From Pseudomonas putida (GTDB lineage: Bacteria > Pseudomonadota > Gammaproteobacteria > Pseudomonadales > Pseudomonadaceae): 64,000 nucleotides of DNA. The translations under genes were made by a program, and so were the position numbers. Each line of letters opens with the position of its first letter. Position 1 is the first letter of the stretch. This document shows positions 9,771 to 20,258 of the stretch, in pieces. Where the stretch lies: positions 2,012,998 to 2,076,997 of the forward strand of contig CP124529.1 in assembly GCA_029953615.1 (NCBI GenBank), read 5' to 3'. Below the pieces are notes generated by a model. That model ran no database searches. It was not told where the DNA came from and saw nothing but the letters and a program-made list of their open reading frames with translations.

Positions 9771-10796
9771 TTACTGCTGGACCAACTTCTCCGACTTGCC
9801 GTCATAGCGCTTGCGCCATTCGGCCAGGATCTGGTCACGGTTCTTCGAGGCCCAGGCAAAGTCGTTCTTGATCAGGCGCTGTTCATAATCCGCCGGCAGT
9901 TCGGTCTGTGGCTTGGCAATGCCCGGCGCGGCCAGCACGGCGAAGTTCTCCTTGTACAGCTCCATGGCCGCCGGGCTTGCCGAGAAATCAGCCAGGCGCC
10001 TGGCCGCATCCGCATTGGGCGAACCCTTGATCACCGCCGTCGCCTCGATCTCCCAGCCCAGGCCTTCCTTCGGCAGCACGATGTCCAGCGGCGCGCCCTG
10101 GCGCTTGAGCTGCACGGCCGGGTACTCGAACGAAATACCGATCGGGAATTCACCCGCCGCGGCAAGCTTGCACGGCTTGGAACCGGAGTGAACGTACTGG
10201 CCGATATTCTGGTGCAGCGCATCCATGTACGCCCAACCCTGCGGCTCGCCAAACGTCTGCAACCAGGCACTGACATCCAGGAAGCCGGTGCCGGAGGAGG
10301 CCGGGTTCGGCATGACAATCTTGCCCTTGTACTCAGGCTTGGTCAGGTCTTGCCAGCTCACCGGCTTGCTCAGGCCCTGCTTCTCGGCCTCGATGGTATT
10401 GAAGCAGAGGGTCGCGGCCCACACGTCCATACCGACCCAGGCTGGCGGGTTGGCAGCGTCGCGGTAGTTGGCGGCAATCTTGCCCAGGTCCTTCGGTGCG
10501 TAGGCTTCGAGCATGCCGTTCTGGTCGAGGATGGCCAGGCTGGAAGCGGCCAGGCCCCACACCGCGTCGGCTTGCGGGCGGTCTTTCTCGGCCAGCAGCT
10601 TGGCGGTGATGATGCCGGTGGAGTCACGGACCCACTTGATCTCGATGTCCGGGTTGGCCTTCTCGAAGGCCTGCTTGTAGCTCTTCAGCTGCTCGGCTTC
10701 CAGGGCGGTGTAAACCGTCAGCTGGGTCCCGGCGGCCGAAGCCTGCAGGCTGAACACGGCGGAAACGGCAGCGGCAAGTGCAAGGTGCTTGTACAT
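9771..10796 (-). CDS. 2-aminoethylphosphonate-type ABC transporter, periplasmic binding protein
   Basis: 341 residues with a Sec signal peptide (cleavage near ASA-AGTQL). It belongs to the iron/spermidine-like binding-protein class used by the putative 2-aminoethylphosphonate importers (PhnS2 type): TVYTALEAEQL at the mature N-terminus, GMDVWAATLCFNT and NPASSGTGFLDV in the hinge regions. It follows the permease gene by 18 bases, in order ATPase, permease, binding protein. Substrate is inferred from the neighbouring PhnZ-like enzyme and the LysR gene; an iron or other phosphonate substrate is the alternative. Confidence 0.78.
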   Translation of the reverse strand: MYKHLALAAAVSAVFSLQASAAGTQLTVYTALEAEQLKSYKQAFEKANPDIEIKWVRDSTGIITAKLLAEKDRPQADAVWGLAASSLAILDQNGMLEAYAPKDLGKIAANYRDAANPPAWVGMDVWAATLCFNTIEAEKQGLSKPVSWQDLTKPEYKGKIVMPNPASSGTGFLDVSAWLQTFGEPQGWAYMDALHQNIGQYVHSGSKPCKLAAAGEFPIGISFEYPAVQLKRQGAPLDIVLPKEGLGWEIEATAVIKGSPNADAARRLADFSASPAAMELYKENFAVLAAPGIAKPQTELPADYEQRLIKNDFAWASKNRDQILAEWRKRYDGKSEKLVQQ

Positions 10797-10814
10797 GGGG
10801 AGGTTCCTTACAGG

Positions 10815-12540
10815 TCAGACGGTCGCGGCGCGTTGGCGCCAGGCTTGGGAGCGGCGCAACAGGCCGCGTGAGGCTGCGGCCAGCAGCAGTGAAGCGCCGG
10901 CACTGGTCAGCAGAATCAACGTGGACATCGCGGCGGCACCACCGACGTTGCCGGCATCGTCCATGTTCAAGCACGGCGACGGCAGCCAGGATGGTGTCGG
11001 GGCTGTACAGGAATATCGCCGCCGACACGGTGGTCATCGCCGAGACGAACAGGTAGCGAATGATGTCGAGCAGCGCCGGCAGGCAGATCGGCACGGTCAC
11101 CCGCAGAAAGTGCCTGTACAAAGGCGCCTTCAGCGACAGCGCTGCGGCCTCGAATTCGCCGTCAAGCTGGCGCAGGGCGGTGCTCGCGGTCATCTGAGCG
11201 GTGGTCAGGTAGTGGGCGATGGTGCACACCACCAGTAGCCCCATGCCGCCGTAGAACACATGCAGCGGGTTGCCGTTCAGGTTGAAGAAGAATACGTAGC
11301 CCAGGCCCAGCACCAGGCCTGGCACGGCCATGGGAATGAAGCTGAGCAGGCGCAGCGCCTGGTTGAGCAGGCGTTGGCCCTGGGTCTTCTCCATCAGGTA
11401 GGCGCCGGTGAAGATCACCATGCTGCCGATCAGCGCGGTGCCGATGGCCATGGTCACGCTGTTGCGGTAGGCCAGCCAGCCGCCACCAGCGGTGTCTTCG
11501 AACATGTAGTGACGCAGCGACAACGACAGGTTGTACGGCCAGAACGTGACCAGCGACGAGTACACCGCCATGCCGATCACCAGCAGCAACACAGCGCACA
11601 CCAGCAACACGATCATCAGGAAGCAGGCATCACGGCCCCGCGACGGCTTGGGCTCGAACACCTGGGCACGGCCGCTCATGGCCTCGCCCTGTCGCCGGCG
11701 CAGCCAGGCATCGACGGTAAAGCTGAGCAGCGCCGGCACCAGCAACACCATGCCGATCAACGCACCACGGCCGAACTGTTGCTGACCGACCACCGCCTTG
11801 TAGGCTTCCAGCGCCAGCACCTGATAGTCGCCGCCGACCACGACCGGCACTCCGAAATCGGTGATGGTCAGGGTGAAGACCAGGCAGAACGCCGCGAACA
11901 CTGCCTGTCGCGTAGCCGGCCAGGTAATGCTGGTGAACGCCCGCCAAGGGCCGGCACCCATGCTGGACGCTGCGTCGAACAGGCGTGCATCGGCCAGCGA
12001 CAGCGCCGACAGCAGGATCATCAGGGCATGCGGGAAGGTGTAGATGGCCTCGCCCAGCACAATCCCCCAGAAGCCATAGATGTTGTCGCTGAGCAACCCG
12101 CGCAGCAGCCCCTGGTTACCGAACAGGTAGACCAGGGCGATGGCCGGCAACATCGACGGTGCCAGCAGCGGCAGCAGCGAAATGCCCCGCCACAGGCCCT
12201 TGGCCGGAATCAGCGTGCGTTGCAGGGCGTAGGCGAACAGGTAGGCCAGCGGTACCACGATGGCCGCCACCGTGAAGGCCACCGACAGGCTGTTGCCCAG
12301 TAGCCAGTGGAAGTTTTCGCTGGCGAACAGCTCGCGGGCCGCCAGCAGGCCACCACCCTGGCCTGCTTCGGCACTGAAGCCGCGCCAGAAGATCGCCAGC
12401 AGCGGCATCAGCACCGCCAGCACCAGAAGGATCAGCAGCAGGCTCTTGCCGCCGACGACGAACAACCGGTCACCCAGGGCGACGCCCGCACGCGGCGCAA
12501 CTTTGGGCGGGTTCAGCGGCAGGGACATTGGCGCGGCCAT
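10815..12540 (-). pseudogene. 2-aminoethylphosphonate-type ABC permease (two fused permease domains), frameshifted
   Basis: Encodes a double-length permease with two binding-protein-dependent transport domains and about 12 membrane segments, as in PhnU2-type proteins. The reading frame breaks near 10969-10970: on the coding strand CTTGAAC stands where CTGAAC is expected. Removing one base gives a C-terminus VLNMDDAGNVGGAAAMSTL...RRSQAWRQRAATV ending at 10815 and a 574-residue protein of family length. Unrepaired, the frame runs on into the binding-protein gene. The ATG at 12540 lies 1 base after the ATPase stop. Probably a sequence error rather than a dead gene. Confidence 0.8.
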
Positions 12541-12541
12541 C

Positions 12542-13600
12542 TCAGGCAAACACCTGCAGGCTCTGCGGCGGCAGTGCCACCCAGATGTCCTGCGAACCCA
12601 GGCGCGGCATGGCCTCGGGGGCCAGCTCCGCCAGCAGTGCATGGCCCGGCAGGGCCTTGAGCTCGAAGCTCATGCGGCAGCGGTTACCGAGGAAGGTAAT
12701 TTCGCGGACCATGGCCGGGAACAGGTTTTCTTCGTGCACCGCCGGGTTGACCGTGATCGCCTCCGGGCGGCAGAACAGCCGGCCGCTGCTGGCCTGGGCG
12801 GAACCTGGAGCCAGGCGCATATTCATACCACCGACCTGGGCATGGCTGTCACTGCTGCGCTGGAACGGCAACCAGTTGCCCTGGCCGACGAACTCGGCAA
12901 CGAACGGCGTGGCCGGCTGGTCGTAGATCTGCTGCGGGGTCGCATATTGCTCCACCTGGCCGTTGTTCATCACCGCGATGCGGTCGGCCATGAGCATGGC
13001 TTCGTCCTGGTTGTGGGTGACCATCAGCGTGGTGATACCCAGCTGGCGTTGCAGCTGGCGCAGTTCGGTGCACAGGTGCTCGCGCACCCGGGCGTCCAGT
13101 GCCGACATCGGCTCGTCCAGCAGCAGCAAAGAGGGCGACGGTGCCAGTGCGCGGGCCAGGGCCACGCGTTGTTGCTGGCCACCGGAAAGCTGGCCTGGGT
13201 ACTTTTTCTCGCTACCAGAAAGGCCTACCAGTTCGAGCATGTTGGCCACCCGCTGGCGGGCCTGCTCGCGGCCACTGCCGGTCAGGCCGTAGGCGATATT
13301 GGCTTCGACGGTGAGATTGGGGAACAGTGCGTAGGACTGGAACAGGATGCCGTAGTCACGGGCCTGAGGTGGCAGCTTGGAGATATCGCGCTCGCCGATG
13401 TACAACGTACCGCGGTCCTGGCGCTCCAGGCCGGCGATGCAACGCAGCAGAGTGGTCTTGCCGCAGCCGGACGGGCCGAGCAGACACACCAGTTCGCCGG
13501 CGGCGATGTCCAGCGAGACATCGTTGAGCGCAGTGAAGGCGCCGAAGCGCTTATGGATGTTGCGCACTGTCATCTGTGCGCCGGGGGTGGTGTTGTTCAT
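12542..13600 (-). CDS. 2-aminoethylphosphonate-type ABC transporter ATPase
   Basis: 352 residues: Walker [10 protein letters not shown], signature LSGGQQQR, Walker B LLLLDEP, H-loop MVTHNQDEA, and a C-terminal TOBE-like regulatory domain from about residue 240. It energises the permease and binding protein encoded directly downstream. First gene of the transport operon; the LysR-type gene lies upstream on the same strand. PotA/CysA-type ATPases are close relatives, so the substrate rests on context. Confidence 0.82.
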   Translation of the reverse strand: MNNTTPGAQMTVRNIHKRFGAFTALNDVSLDIAAGELVCLLGPSGCGKTTLLRCIAGLERQDRGTLYIGERDISKLPPQARDYGILFQSYALFPNLTVEANIAYGLTGSGREQARQRVANMLELVGLSGSEKKYPGQLSGGQQQRVALARALAPSPSLLLLDEPMSALDARVREHLCTELRQLQRQLGITTLMVTHNQDEAMLMADRIAVMNNGQVEQYATPQQIYDQPATPFVAEFVGQGNWLPFQRSSDSHAQVGGMNMRLAPGSAQASSGRLFCRPEAITVNPAVHEENLFPAMVREITFLGNRCRMSFELKALPGHALLAELAPEAMPRLGSQDIWVALPPQSLQVFA

Positions 13601-13718
13601 GGCAGGGCCTCATCGAAGAGATGGGGGCCATGCTAGGAAGGCTGTGCGAAGGTTCTGTGGCTTCAGGGTAAAAGCGGGTGATAGTGGTATAGGCAGATTT
13701 TGTAGTGGCCTGACAGGA

Positions 13719-13747
13719 CCTCTTCGCGGGCAAGCCCGCGAAGAAGC
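13719..13747. repeat. Solitary REP-like palindrome
   Basis: CTTCGCGGGCAAGCCCGCGAAG, a short symmetric copy lacking the CCCACAGG tail. It lies between the LysR gene and the ATPase gene and may act as a weak terminator of the LysR transcript. Confidence 0.6.
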
Positions 13748-13757
13748 CAACACAAAT

Positions 13758-14627
13758 CTATAAGTGTGAGCCGGCCACTTCCTGCGCCACCCCAAGGAAG
13801 GCCGCCGGCAACCGGGCCTGACGCCTTTCCTTCAGGCAATACAGGTACTCATGCATCACCGGCGCGTTCTCCAGCGCCAGCACCCGCAACTCAGGGTTGT
13901 GCGGTACCTCGTGCCGGGCAATCACGCTGATGCCGATATTGCGCAGCACTGCCTCGCGGATCGACTCGCGGCTGCTGATCTCCAGCAATGTCCCGGCCTT
14001 CACCCCTGCCTCCTGCATCATCTGCTCGGTCAGCGTACGTGTGGTCGAGCCTCTTTCGCGCATCAGCAGGCAATGCCCGGCCACCACATCAATGGACACC
14101 GCCTGGCGGTGTGCCAACGGGTGGTTGCGATGCACCGCCACCACCAACGGGTCAGTCCCCAGCACCCGCCGCACCAGCCGCGCGTCTTCCAGCAGTTGCG
14201 ACGAAGCAGCGATATCCACACGGTAGTCGTCGAGCATCTCCAGCACTTGCTGCGAGTTGCCGATTTCCACCGCCACTTCCACCTGCGGCAGCCGTTCGCG
14301 GTAGATCTTCACCAGGTCGAGAATGTAGTAAGGCGCCGTGGCCGCGATGCGCAGGCTGCCCTGCGCCTGGCTGCTGTTGCGCAGTTTGAACTCGATGTCC
14401 GCTTCCTGCTGCAACAGCGCCTTTACCATCGGCAGCAGGCGCACGCCCTCCTCGCTCAGCACCAGGCGCCGCCCGCCACGGTAGAACAACTCCACCGCGT
14501 ACTGGCCTTCCAGGTTGCGGATCTGCGTGGTTACCGTGGGCTGGCTGAGCCCGAGCTTCTTCGCCGCCAGGGTGATGCTGCCCAGGCGGGCCACCATGTA
14601 AAAGGCTTTCAGCTCCGAACTCAGCAT
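13758..14627 (-). CDS. LysR-family regulator, probably of phosphonate catabolism
   Basis: 289 residues. N-terminal winged helix-turn-helix (FYMVARLGSITLAAKKLGLSQPTVTTQIRNLE), then a periplasmic-binding-protein-like effector domain. It resembles the LysR group associated with aminoethylphosphonate catabolism and sits next to the transporter and PhnZ genes, so it likely controls them. It starts 9 bases after the cadA stop on the same strand, so it could also receive cadA read-through. Confidence 0.8.
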   Translation of the reverse strand: MLSSELKAFYMVARLGSITLAAKKLGLSQPTVTTQIRNLEGQYAVELFYRGGRRLVLSEEGVRLLPMVKALLQQEADIEFKLRNSSQAQGSLRIAATAPYYILDLVKIYRERLPQVEVAVEIGNSQQVLEMLDDYRVDIAASSQLLEDARLVRRVLGTDPLVVAVHRNHPLAHRQAVSIDVVAGHCLLMRERGSTTRTLTEQMMQEAGVKAGTLLEISSRESIREAVLRNIGISVIARHEVPHNPELRVLALENAPVMHEYLYCLKERRQARLPAAFLGVAQEVAGSHL

Positions 14628-14636
14628 GCACGTCCT

Positions 14637-16850
14637 CTATTTGCGCAACAGGCGCAAGCCGTTGAACACCACCAGCAGGCTCACGCCCATGTCGGCGAAC
14701 ACCGCCATCCACATGGTGGCCATGCCGGCAAAGGTGATCGCCAGAAATATCGCCTTGATGCCCAACGCCAGAACGATGTTCTGCATGAGGATCGCCGCAC
14801 TTTGGCGCGACAGCCTGACGAAGGCCGGGATTTTCCGCAAGTCATCGTCCATCAGCGCCACATCGGCGGTCTCTATGGCTGTGTCGGTGCCGGCTGCCGC
14901 CATGGCGAAACCGATCTCGGCGCGAGCCAGTGCCGGGGAGTCGTTGATACCGTCACCGACCATGCCCACCCGATGGCCTTGGGCGTACAGAGCTTCGATG
15001 CTCTTGAGCTTGTCGGCAGGGAGCAGGTTGCCTTCGGCGCGGTCGATACCCACCACCTTGGCGATGGCCTGGGCGGTATGCGGATTATCGCCGGTCAGCA
15101 TGACCGTCTTGATACCCAACTCGTGCAGCTCGGCGATGGCCTGGCGGCTGCTTTCCTTGACCGTGTCGGCCACGGCGAACAGCGCCAACGGGCCGGAGCG
15201 GTCGAGCAGCAGCACCACGGTCTTGCCCTGGCGCTCCAGCGCATCCAGCTGGGCCTCGAGCGCGGGCGAGCACAGCCCCAGCTCCTCGACCAGGCGGTGG
15301 TTACCCAAGTGGTAAACCTCACCCGCGATGGTGCCGCGCACGCCGCGCCCGGCCAGGGCGACGAAGTCATCGACCTCGCTCAAGGTCAGGCCTTGCTCCT
15401 TGCCGAACTGGGCAATGGCGCGAGATACCGGGTGGTCCGAACGCTCGCCCAGGCTGGCGGCCAGCGCTTGCGCGCGGCCTTCGAACAGCGTCTCAAGTAC
15501 CTTGGCGTCGGTTTGCACCGGCTTGCCGTGGGTAATGGTGCCGGTCTTGTCCAGGGCCAGGAAGTCCAGGTGGCGCCCACCCTCCAGGTAAACACCGCCC
15601 TTGATCAGGATGCCTTTGCGCGCCGCCGCGGCCAGGCCACTGACGATGGTCACCGGGGTCGAAATCACCAGGGCGCATGGGCAAGCCACCACCAACAGCA
15701 CCAGGGCGCGATAGACCCAGTCGAACCAGGCACCAGCCATGAACAGCGGCGGTATCACTGCAACAGCCAGGGCAATGGCAAACACCACCGGGGTGTAGAC
15801 GCGCGAAAACCGGTCGACGAAGCGCTGGGTCGGCGCCCGTGCGCCTTGCGCCTCCTCCACGGCCTTGATGATACGCGCCAGGGTCGATTGCCCGGCAGCG
15901 GCGGTAACGCGGAACTCCAGCGCCCCGGCCTGGTTGATGGTGCCGGCGAACAGCTTGTCACCCACAGACTTCTCTACAGGCAGGCTTTCGCCGGTGATCG
16001 GTGCCTGATCGACGCTGGATTGCCCGCTGGCCACTTCACCGTCCAGGCCAATGCGTTCGCCGGGGCGTACCCGCACCAAGGCACCAATGGCCACCTCCCG
16101 CACCTCCACTTCCCGCCATTGGCCATCGGCCTGGCGCACGGTGGCCATGTCGGGGGTGAGCTGCATCAGGCCCCCGATGGCATTCCGCGCGCGGTCCAGC
16201 GAGCGGGCTTCGATCAGTTCGGCAACGGTGAACAGCACCATCACCATGGCCGCTTCCGGCCACTGGCCGATCAGCACCGCGCCCGTCACGGCGATGCTCA
16301 TCAGCGCGTTGATGTTGAGGTTACGGTTTTTCAGGGCGATCCAGCCCTTCTTGTAGGTACCCAGGCCACAGCCGAGGATCGCTGCCAGCGCCAGCGCCGC
16401 CACCACCCACTCCGGTGCTAGCGCGGCAAAATGCACGATTTCGGCGGCGATCGCGGCAATACCTGACAGCGCCAGCGGCCACCAACGGGTCTTGACCACT
16501 TGTGCTGCGCTGGTGGCTCCGTCGTCTTCGGCGCCAAGCGGCTCGGCTTTCATGCCCAGGCTGTCGATTGCCTGCTCGATTTCCGTTGTGCCCCCCAGGG
16601 TGTGACGCACGCCAAGCACACGGTTGATCAGGTTGAATTCCAGCTGCTCGATACCAGGCAGCTTGCCCAGCTTGTCCTGGATCAGGGTCTGCTCGGTAGG
16701 GCAGTCCATGGCCTCAATGCGGAAACGGCTGAACTGGGCGTGGCTGCTGGCCTTTTCGCTCAATTGCACCTTGGCAGGTGCAGCGGCGGCGCTACAGCAG
16801 CTGTGGGCGTGGTGATCGTGTTTGTGTTCGTGGCTGACAGGCTGGTTCAT
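14637..16850 (-). CDS. cadA: Heavy-metal P1B-type ATPase CadA (Cd/Zn/Pb export)
   Basis: 737 residues. His/Cys-rich N-terminus ([13 protein letters not shown]), a heavy-metal domain with MDCPTE near residue 48, transmembrane CPC motif (ACPCALVIS), phosphorylation site DKTGT, and [10 protein letters not shown] hinge. Exports divalent soft metals from the cytoplasm. The ATG at 16850 ([12 protein letters not shown]) is preferred to an upstream in-frame ATG inside the operator region. It is divergent from cadR and read from the promoter that CadR controls. Confidence 0.93.
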   Translation of the reverse strand: MNQPVSHEHKHDHHAHSCCSAAAAPAKVQLSEKASSHAQFSRFRIEAMDCPTEQTLIQDKLGKLPGIEQLEFNLINRVLGVRHTLGGTTEIEQAIDSLGMKAEPLGAEDDGATSAAQVVKTRWWPLALSGIAAIAAEIVHFAALAPEWVVAALALAAILGCGLGTYKKGWIALKNRNLNINALMSIAVTGAVLIGQWPEAAMVMVLFTVAELIEARSLDRARNAIGGLMQLTPDMATVRQADGQWREVEVREVAIGALVRVRPGERIGLDGEVASGQSSVDQAPITGESLPVEKSVGDKLFAGTINQAGALEFRVTAAAGQSTLARIIKAVEEAQGARAPTQRFVDRFSRVYTPVVFAIALAVAVIPPLFMAGAWFDWVYRALVLLVVACPCALVISTPVTIVSGLAAAARKGILIKGGVYLEGGRHLDFLALDKTGTITHGKPVQTDAKVLETLFEGRAQALAASLGERSDHPVSRAIAQFGKEQGLTLSEVDDFVALAGRGVRGTIAGEVYHLGNHRLVEELGLCSPALEAQLDALERQGKTVVLLLDRSGPLALFAVADTVKESSRQAIAELHELGIKTVMLTGDNPHTAQAIAKVVGIDRAEGNLLPADKLKSIEALYAQGHRVGMVGDGINDSPALARAEIGFAMAAAGTDTAIETADVALMDDDLRKIPAFVRLSRQSAAILMQNIVLALGIKAIFLAITFAGMATMWMAVFADMGVSLLVVFNGLRLLRK

Positions 16851-16887
16851 GGGGGCATCCTTAATTTGAGCCTGTTGCCAAGTGAAC

Positions 16888-16908
16888 ACCCTGTAGCCAC
16901 TATAGGGT
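16888..16908 (-). promoter_or_regulatory. CadR operator in the cadA promoter
   Basis: A 21-bp imperfect dyad ACCCTATAGTGGCTACAGGGT (minus strand) directly follows a TTGACC -35 element (16906-16911 on the plus strand overlaps it). This is the classic MerR-family arrangement, in which the bound regulator untwists an over-long -35/-10 spacer when metal binds. Confidence 0.9.
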
Positions 16909-16934
16909 CAAGCTATCTGCTGGAGAATTTCGTG

Positions 16935-17378
16935 ATGAAAATCGGAGAACTGGCCAAGGCCACCGATTGCGCGGTGGAAACCATCCGCTACTACGAGCGT
17001 GAACAGTTACTGCCAGAGCCGGCGCGTAGCGACGGTAACTACCGGCTGTACACCCAGGCCCATGTCGAACGGCTGACCTTCATCCGCAACTGCCGCACCC
17101 TGGACATGACCCTGGATGAAATCCGCAGCCTGCTACGCCTGCGCGACAGCCCCGACGATTCGTGCGGCAGCGTCAATGCGCTGATCGACGAGCATATCGA
17201 GCATGTGCAGGCACGCATCGATGGGTTGGTGGCGCTGCAGGAACAGCTTGTGGAGCTACGGCGGCGCTGCAATGCACAGGGGGCTGAGTGCGCGATCTTG
17301 CAGCAACTGGAAACGAACGGGGCGGTATCGGTGCCGGATACCGAGCATTCGCATGTGGGGCGTAGTCACGGACATTGA
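16935..17378 (+). CDS. cadR: MerR-family cadmium-responsive regulator CadR
   Basis: 147 residues, the CadR length. N-terminal MerR helix-turn-helix (KIGELAKATDCAVETIRYYE), a dimerisation helix, the metal-binding Cys near residues 77 and 112-119, and the His-rich tail HSHVGRSHGH typical of P. putida CadR. GGAG lies about 10 bases before the ATG. Divergent from cadA over the shared operator. Confidence 0.93.
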   Translation: MKIGELAKATDCAVETIRYYEREQLLPEPARSDGNYRLYTQAHVERLTFIRNCRTLDMTLDEIRSLLRLRDSPDDSCGSVNALIDEHIEHVQARIDGLVALQEQLVELRRRCNAQGAECAILQQLETNGAVSVPDTEHSHVGRSHGH

Positions 17379-17388
17379 GCCCCAAAAG

Positions 17389-17477
17389 CTTCGCGGGCAC
17401 GCCCGCTCCCACAGGGACCGCGCCGCACCTGAAGGCTGCGCTGTACCTGTGGGAGCGGGCGTGCCCCGCGAATAGGC
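17389..17477. repeat. REP pair (BIME)
   Basis: Inverted REP units between the ends of convergent cadR and thyA. The second copy has an extra C (GTGCCCCGCGAA). Confidence 0.9.
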
Positions 17478-17499
17478 CAGTTCAGGCAATAGCGATCAG

Positions 17500-18472
17500 T
17501 CAGACCGCCATCGGCGCTGTCATCGGCGCATGATGCTCATACCCTTCCAGCCAGAAATCACTCGGTTCGATCTTCTCCAGCCACTCCGGCTCGTACTTGC
17601 CGGTCTCGGCAAATGCCGGCACGCGGTCGCTGATCACCAGCTTCGGCGCTGCCAGCGGCTCACGCTTGAGCTGCTCGTTGAGCATGTCCAGGTGGTTTTC
17701 ATACACATGGGCATCGCCGATGAAGTAAGTGAACCAGCGCGGGGTGTAACCGGTCAGGCGGCCGAACAGCGACAGCAGCGCCGCGCCTTCGGTGAGGTTG
17801 AACGGCGTACCCAGGCCCAGATCGTTGGAGCGGATGTACAGGGTCAGGGAAATTTCCTTCGTCTCTACATTCGGGTGGAACTGGTACAGCAGGTGGCACG
17901 GCGGCAGGGCCATTTCGTCCAGCTGCGCGCAGTTCCAGCCGTGGAACAGGATACGGCGGCTGCCCGGGTCATTGGCGATGGTATCCAGGCACTGGCGCAC
18001 CTGGTCGATGGCCTTGTACAGGATGACGAACGCGACGCCGTCCTCCTCGTCCTGGGCGATGCGGCGGAAGCCCGCCTTTTCAGCCATTTCGATGGCCGCC
18101 GGGTTGCTCAGCGGGATGCGCTTGTAGCCTGGCCACTGGCGCCATTGCACGCCGTAGATCTCGCCCAGGTCGTCATGCCCCTGGCGGAACGGGTTGGCCA
18201 GCCACTGGGCGTTCTCGTTGGCGTTCTGGTCCCACACCTTGCAGCCCAGCTCGCGGAACTCACCGGCGTTCTTCACGCCACGCAGGAAACCGACCATTTC
18301 ACCGATCGCCGACTTGAACGCCAGCTTGCGCGTGGTGATGGCCGGAAAGCCCTTCTGCAAGTCGAAACGCAGCATGGCGCCCGGCAGGCTGATGGTACGG
18401 ATGCCGGTGCGGTTGCCCTGCAGCGTGCCGTTTTCGATGACGTCGCGGACCAGGTCCAGATACTGTTTTCAT
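17500..18472 (-). pseudogene. thyA: Thymidylate synthase, frameshifted near its start
   Basis: Converts dUMP and methylene-tetrahydrofolate to dTMP and dihydrofolate. The body is intact: [16 protein letters not shown], the catalytic Cys in PPCHLLYQF, and [10 protein letters not shown]. The true start at 18472 reads ATGAAAACAGTATCTG; with three A's instead of four it would read [20 protein letters not shown] and join the body, giving 323 residues, the Pseudomonas length. The extra base lies in the run at 18466-18469. Loss of thyA makes cells thymine-dependent, so a base-calling error is likeliest. lgt lies directly upstream. Confidence 0.88.
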
Positions 18473-18523
18473 GGCTTACCTGTAGCAAGAACGGCAGGAG
18501 GATCGCCCCTGCCGTGGGATTAA

Positions 18524-19330
18524 TCAGGCGGGTTTCGCCGTGGGCTTGCGATTATAAGCCCACCAGATCAGGCCAAGGCCAGCCAGGATCATCGGGACAC
18601 ACAGAATCTGACCCATGGTCAGCCAGCCCCAGGCCAGGTAGCCAAGCTGGGCATCCGGTACACGGACGAATTCGACGATGAAGCGGAAGATGCCGTAGAA
18701 CAGCGCGAACATGCCGGAAACCGCCATGGTCGGCCGCGGCTTGCGCGAGAACGCCCAGAGGATCAGGAACAGCGCCACACCTTCGAGTGCGAACTGGTAC
18801 AGCTGCGACGGATGACGCGGCAATTGCGCCGGGTCGCTGAACGGCGGGAAGACCATCGCCCATGGCACGTCGGTGGCCTTGCCCCACAGCTCGGCGTTGA
18901 TGAAGTTGCCGATGCGCCCGGCGCCCAGACCGATCGGCACCAGCGGGGCGACGAAGTCCATCAGCTCGAAGAACGACTTGTTGTTGCGCTTGCCGAACCA
19001 CAAGGCCGCCAACATCACGCCGATGAAACCGCCATGGAACGACATGCCCCCCTTCCACACCTCGAAGATCAGCGTCGGATTGGCCAGGTAAGCGTGCAGG
19101 TCGTAGAACAGCACGTAGCCCAGGCGACCACCGACAATCACACCCATCGACAGCCAGAACACCAGGTCGGAGAGTTTTTCGCGTGTCCAGGTGGGATCGA
19201 AGCGGTTCAGCCGGCGCGAGGCGAGCAGCCAGGCACCGCCGATGCCGACCAGGTACATCAGGCCGTACCAATGGATTTTCAGCGGCCCGAGGGCCACCGC
19301 CACGGGGTCTATCTGCGGGTAAGGCAGCAT
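18524..19330 (-). CDS. lgt: Prolipoprotein diacylglyceryl transferase Lgt
   Basis: Transfers diacylglyceryl from phosphatidylglycerol to the lipobox Cys of prolipoproteins at the inner membrane. 268 residues, seven membrane segments, the Lgt signature [13 protein letters not shown] near residue 140, and HGGFIGVML with its essential His near 100. Gene order TauE/SafE permease, lgt, thyA on one strand; lgt-thyA linkage is widespread in gammaproteobacteria. Confidence 0.96.
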   Translation of the reverse strand: MLPYPQIDPVAVALGPLKIHWYGLMYLVGIGGAWLLASRRLNRFDPTWTREKLSDLVFWLSMGVIVGGRLGYVLFYDLHAYLANPTLIFEVWKGGMSFHGGFIGVMLAALWFGKRNNKSFFELMDFVAPLVPIGLGAGRIGNFINAELWGKATDVPWAMVFPPFSDPAQLPRHPSQLYQFALEGVALFLILWAFSRKPRPTMAVSGMFALFYGIFRFIVEFVRVPDAQLGYLAWGWLTMGQILCVPMILAGLGLIWWAYNRKPTAKPA

Positions 19331-19346
19331 GGAACTTCCTCTCGAT

Positions 19347-20129
19347 TCAAATCAAAAAGCTGAGGCCGACACAGAACAGCAGGGCTGCGAACAGGCGTTT
19401 CAACAGACGTGGCGACAGCTTGTGCGCCAGGCGCGCGCCGAAGCGGGCGAAAAACATGCTGGTCACGGCAATGCCGACCAGCGCCGGCAGGTACACGTAA
19501 CCCAGGCTGTGGGCCGGCAGGTGCTCTTCATGCCAGCCCAACAGCATGAAACTCAGGGCACTGGCCACCGCAATCGGCAAACCACAGGCCGAGGAGGTGG
19601 CCACTGCCTGCTGCATGGGCAGGCTGCGCCAGGTCAGGAACGGCACGGTCAGCGAGCCGCCGCCGATGCCGAAAATGGCAGAAGCCCAGCCGATCACTCC
19701 ACCGGCACCGATCAGCGCTGGCTTGCCGGGGATACCACGGCTGGCCTTGGGCTTGAGGTCCAGGGCCATCTGCGCGGCGATGACCAAGGCGAACACACCG
19801 ATGATCTTTTGCAGCAACGGCCCCTGTATCAGCGAGGCGGTCTTGGCGCCGACACCGGCCCCAAGGAGGATGCCAAGGGTCATCCAGGCGAAGATCGGCC
19901 ATTGCACCGCGCCCTTGCGCTGGTGCTCGAGCACGGCGTTTATCGAGGTGAAGACGATTGTGGCCAGCGACGTACCGACCGCCAGGTGAGTCAGCACCGA
20001 GGCATCGAAACCCTGCAAGGTAAAGCTGAACACCAGCACCGGCACGATGATGATACCGCCGCCCACGCCGAACAGCCCGGCCAGCACTCCGGCACAGGCG
20101 CCTAACAGCAGATAGAGCACGAATTCCAT
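19347..20129 (-). CDS. TauE/SafE-family sulfite/anion exporter-like membrane protein
   Basis: 260 residues with about eight membrane segments in two repeats; each repeat starts with a glycine-rich turn ([15 protein letters not shown] and [13 protein letters not shown]), the TauE/SafE (DUF81) hallmark. The ATG at 20129 ([10 protein letters not shown]) is preferred. It ends 16 bases before lgt, so it heads the lgt-thyA unit. Substrate cannot be read from the sequence; sulfonates or sulfite are known for relatives. Confidence 0.85.
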   Translation of the reverse strand: MEFVLYLLLGACAGVLAGLFGVGGGIIIVPVLVFSFTLQGFDASVLTHLAVGTSLATIVFTSINAVLEHQRKGAVQWPIFAWMTLGILLGAGVGAKTASLIQGPLLQKIIGVFALVIAAQMALDLKPKASRGIPGKPALIGAGGVIGWASAIFGIGGGSLTVPFLTWRSLPMQQAVATSSACGLPIAVASALSFMLLGWHEEHLPAHSLGYVYLPALVGIAVTSMFFARFGARLAHKLSPRLLKRLFAALLFCVGLSFLI

Positions 20130-20258
20130 TCGCCATCCCCGAGAAATCAATCCGGCATGGTAACGGAAGCCGGGTTCGAGGCTCTAGTGAAGTCTGTGTC
20201 AGGATGGAACCGCCCCACGGCTATGGGTACAGTGGCGGAAAACACAGAGGCCCAACCG

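Noticed and set aside
10624..12642. 672-residue permease frame running into the binding-protein gene
   Set aside because: The last part is a wrong-frame reading after the insertion at 10969; the true C-terminus ends at 10815.
13851..16421. 856-residue open frame opposite the LysR gene and cadA
   Set aside because: Crosses two genes with strong family motifs and is rich in His, Gln and Arg as antisense frames here are.
17500..18375. thyA as a short protein starting at [10 protein letters not shown]
   Set aside because: A normal N-terminus with start at 18472 is present and differs only by one extra A, so the short start is an artefact.
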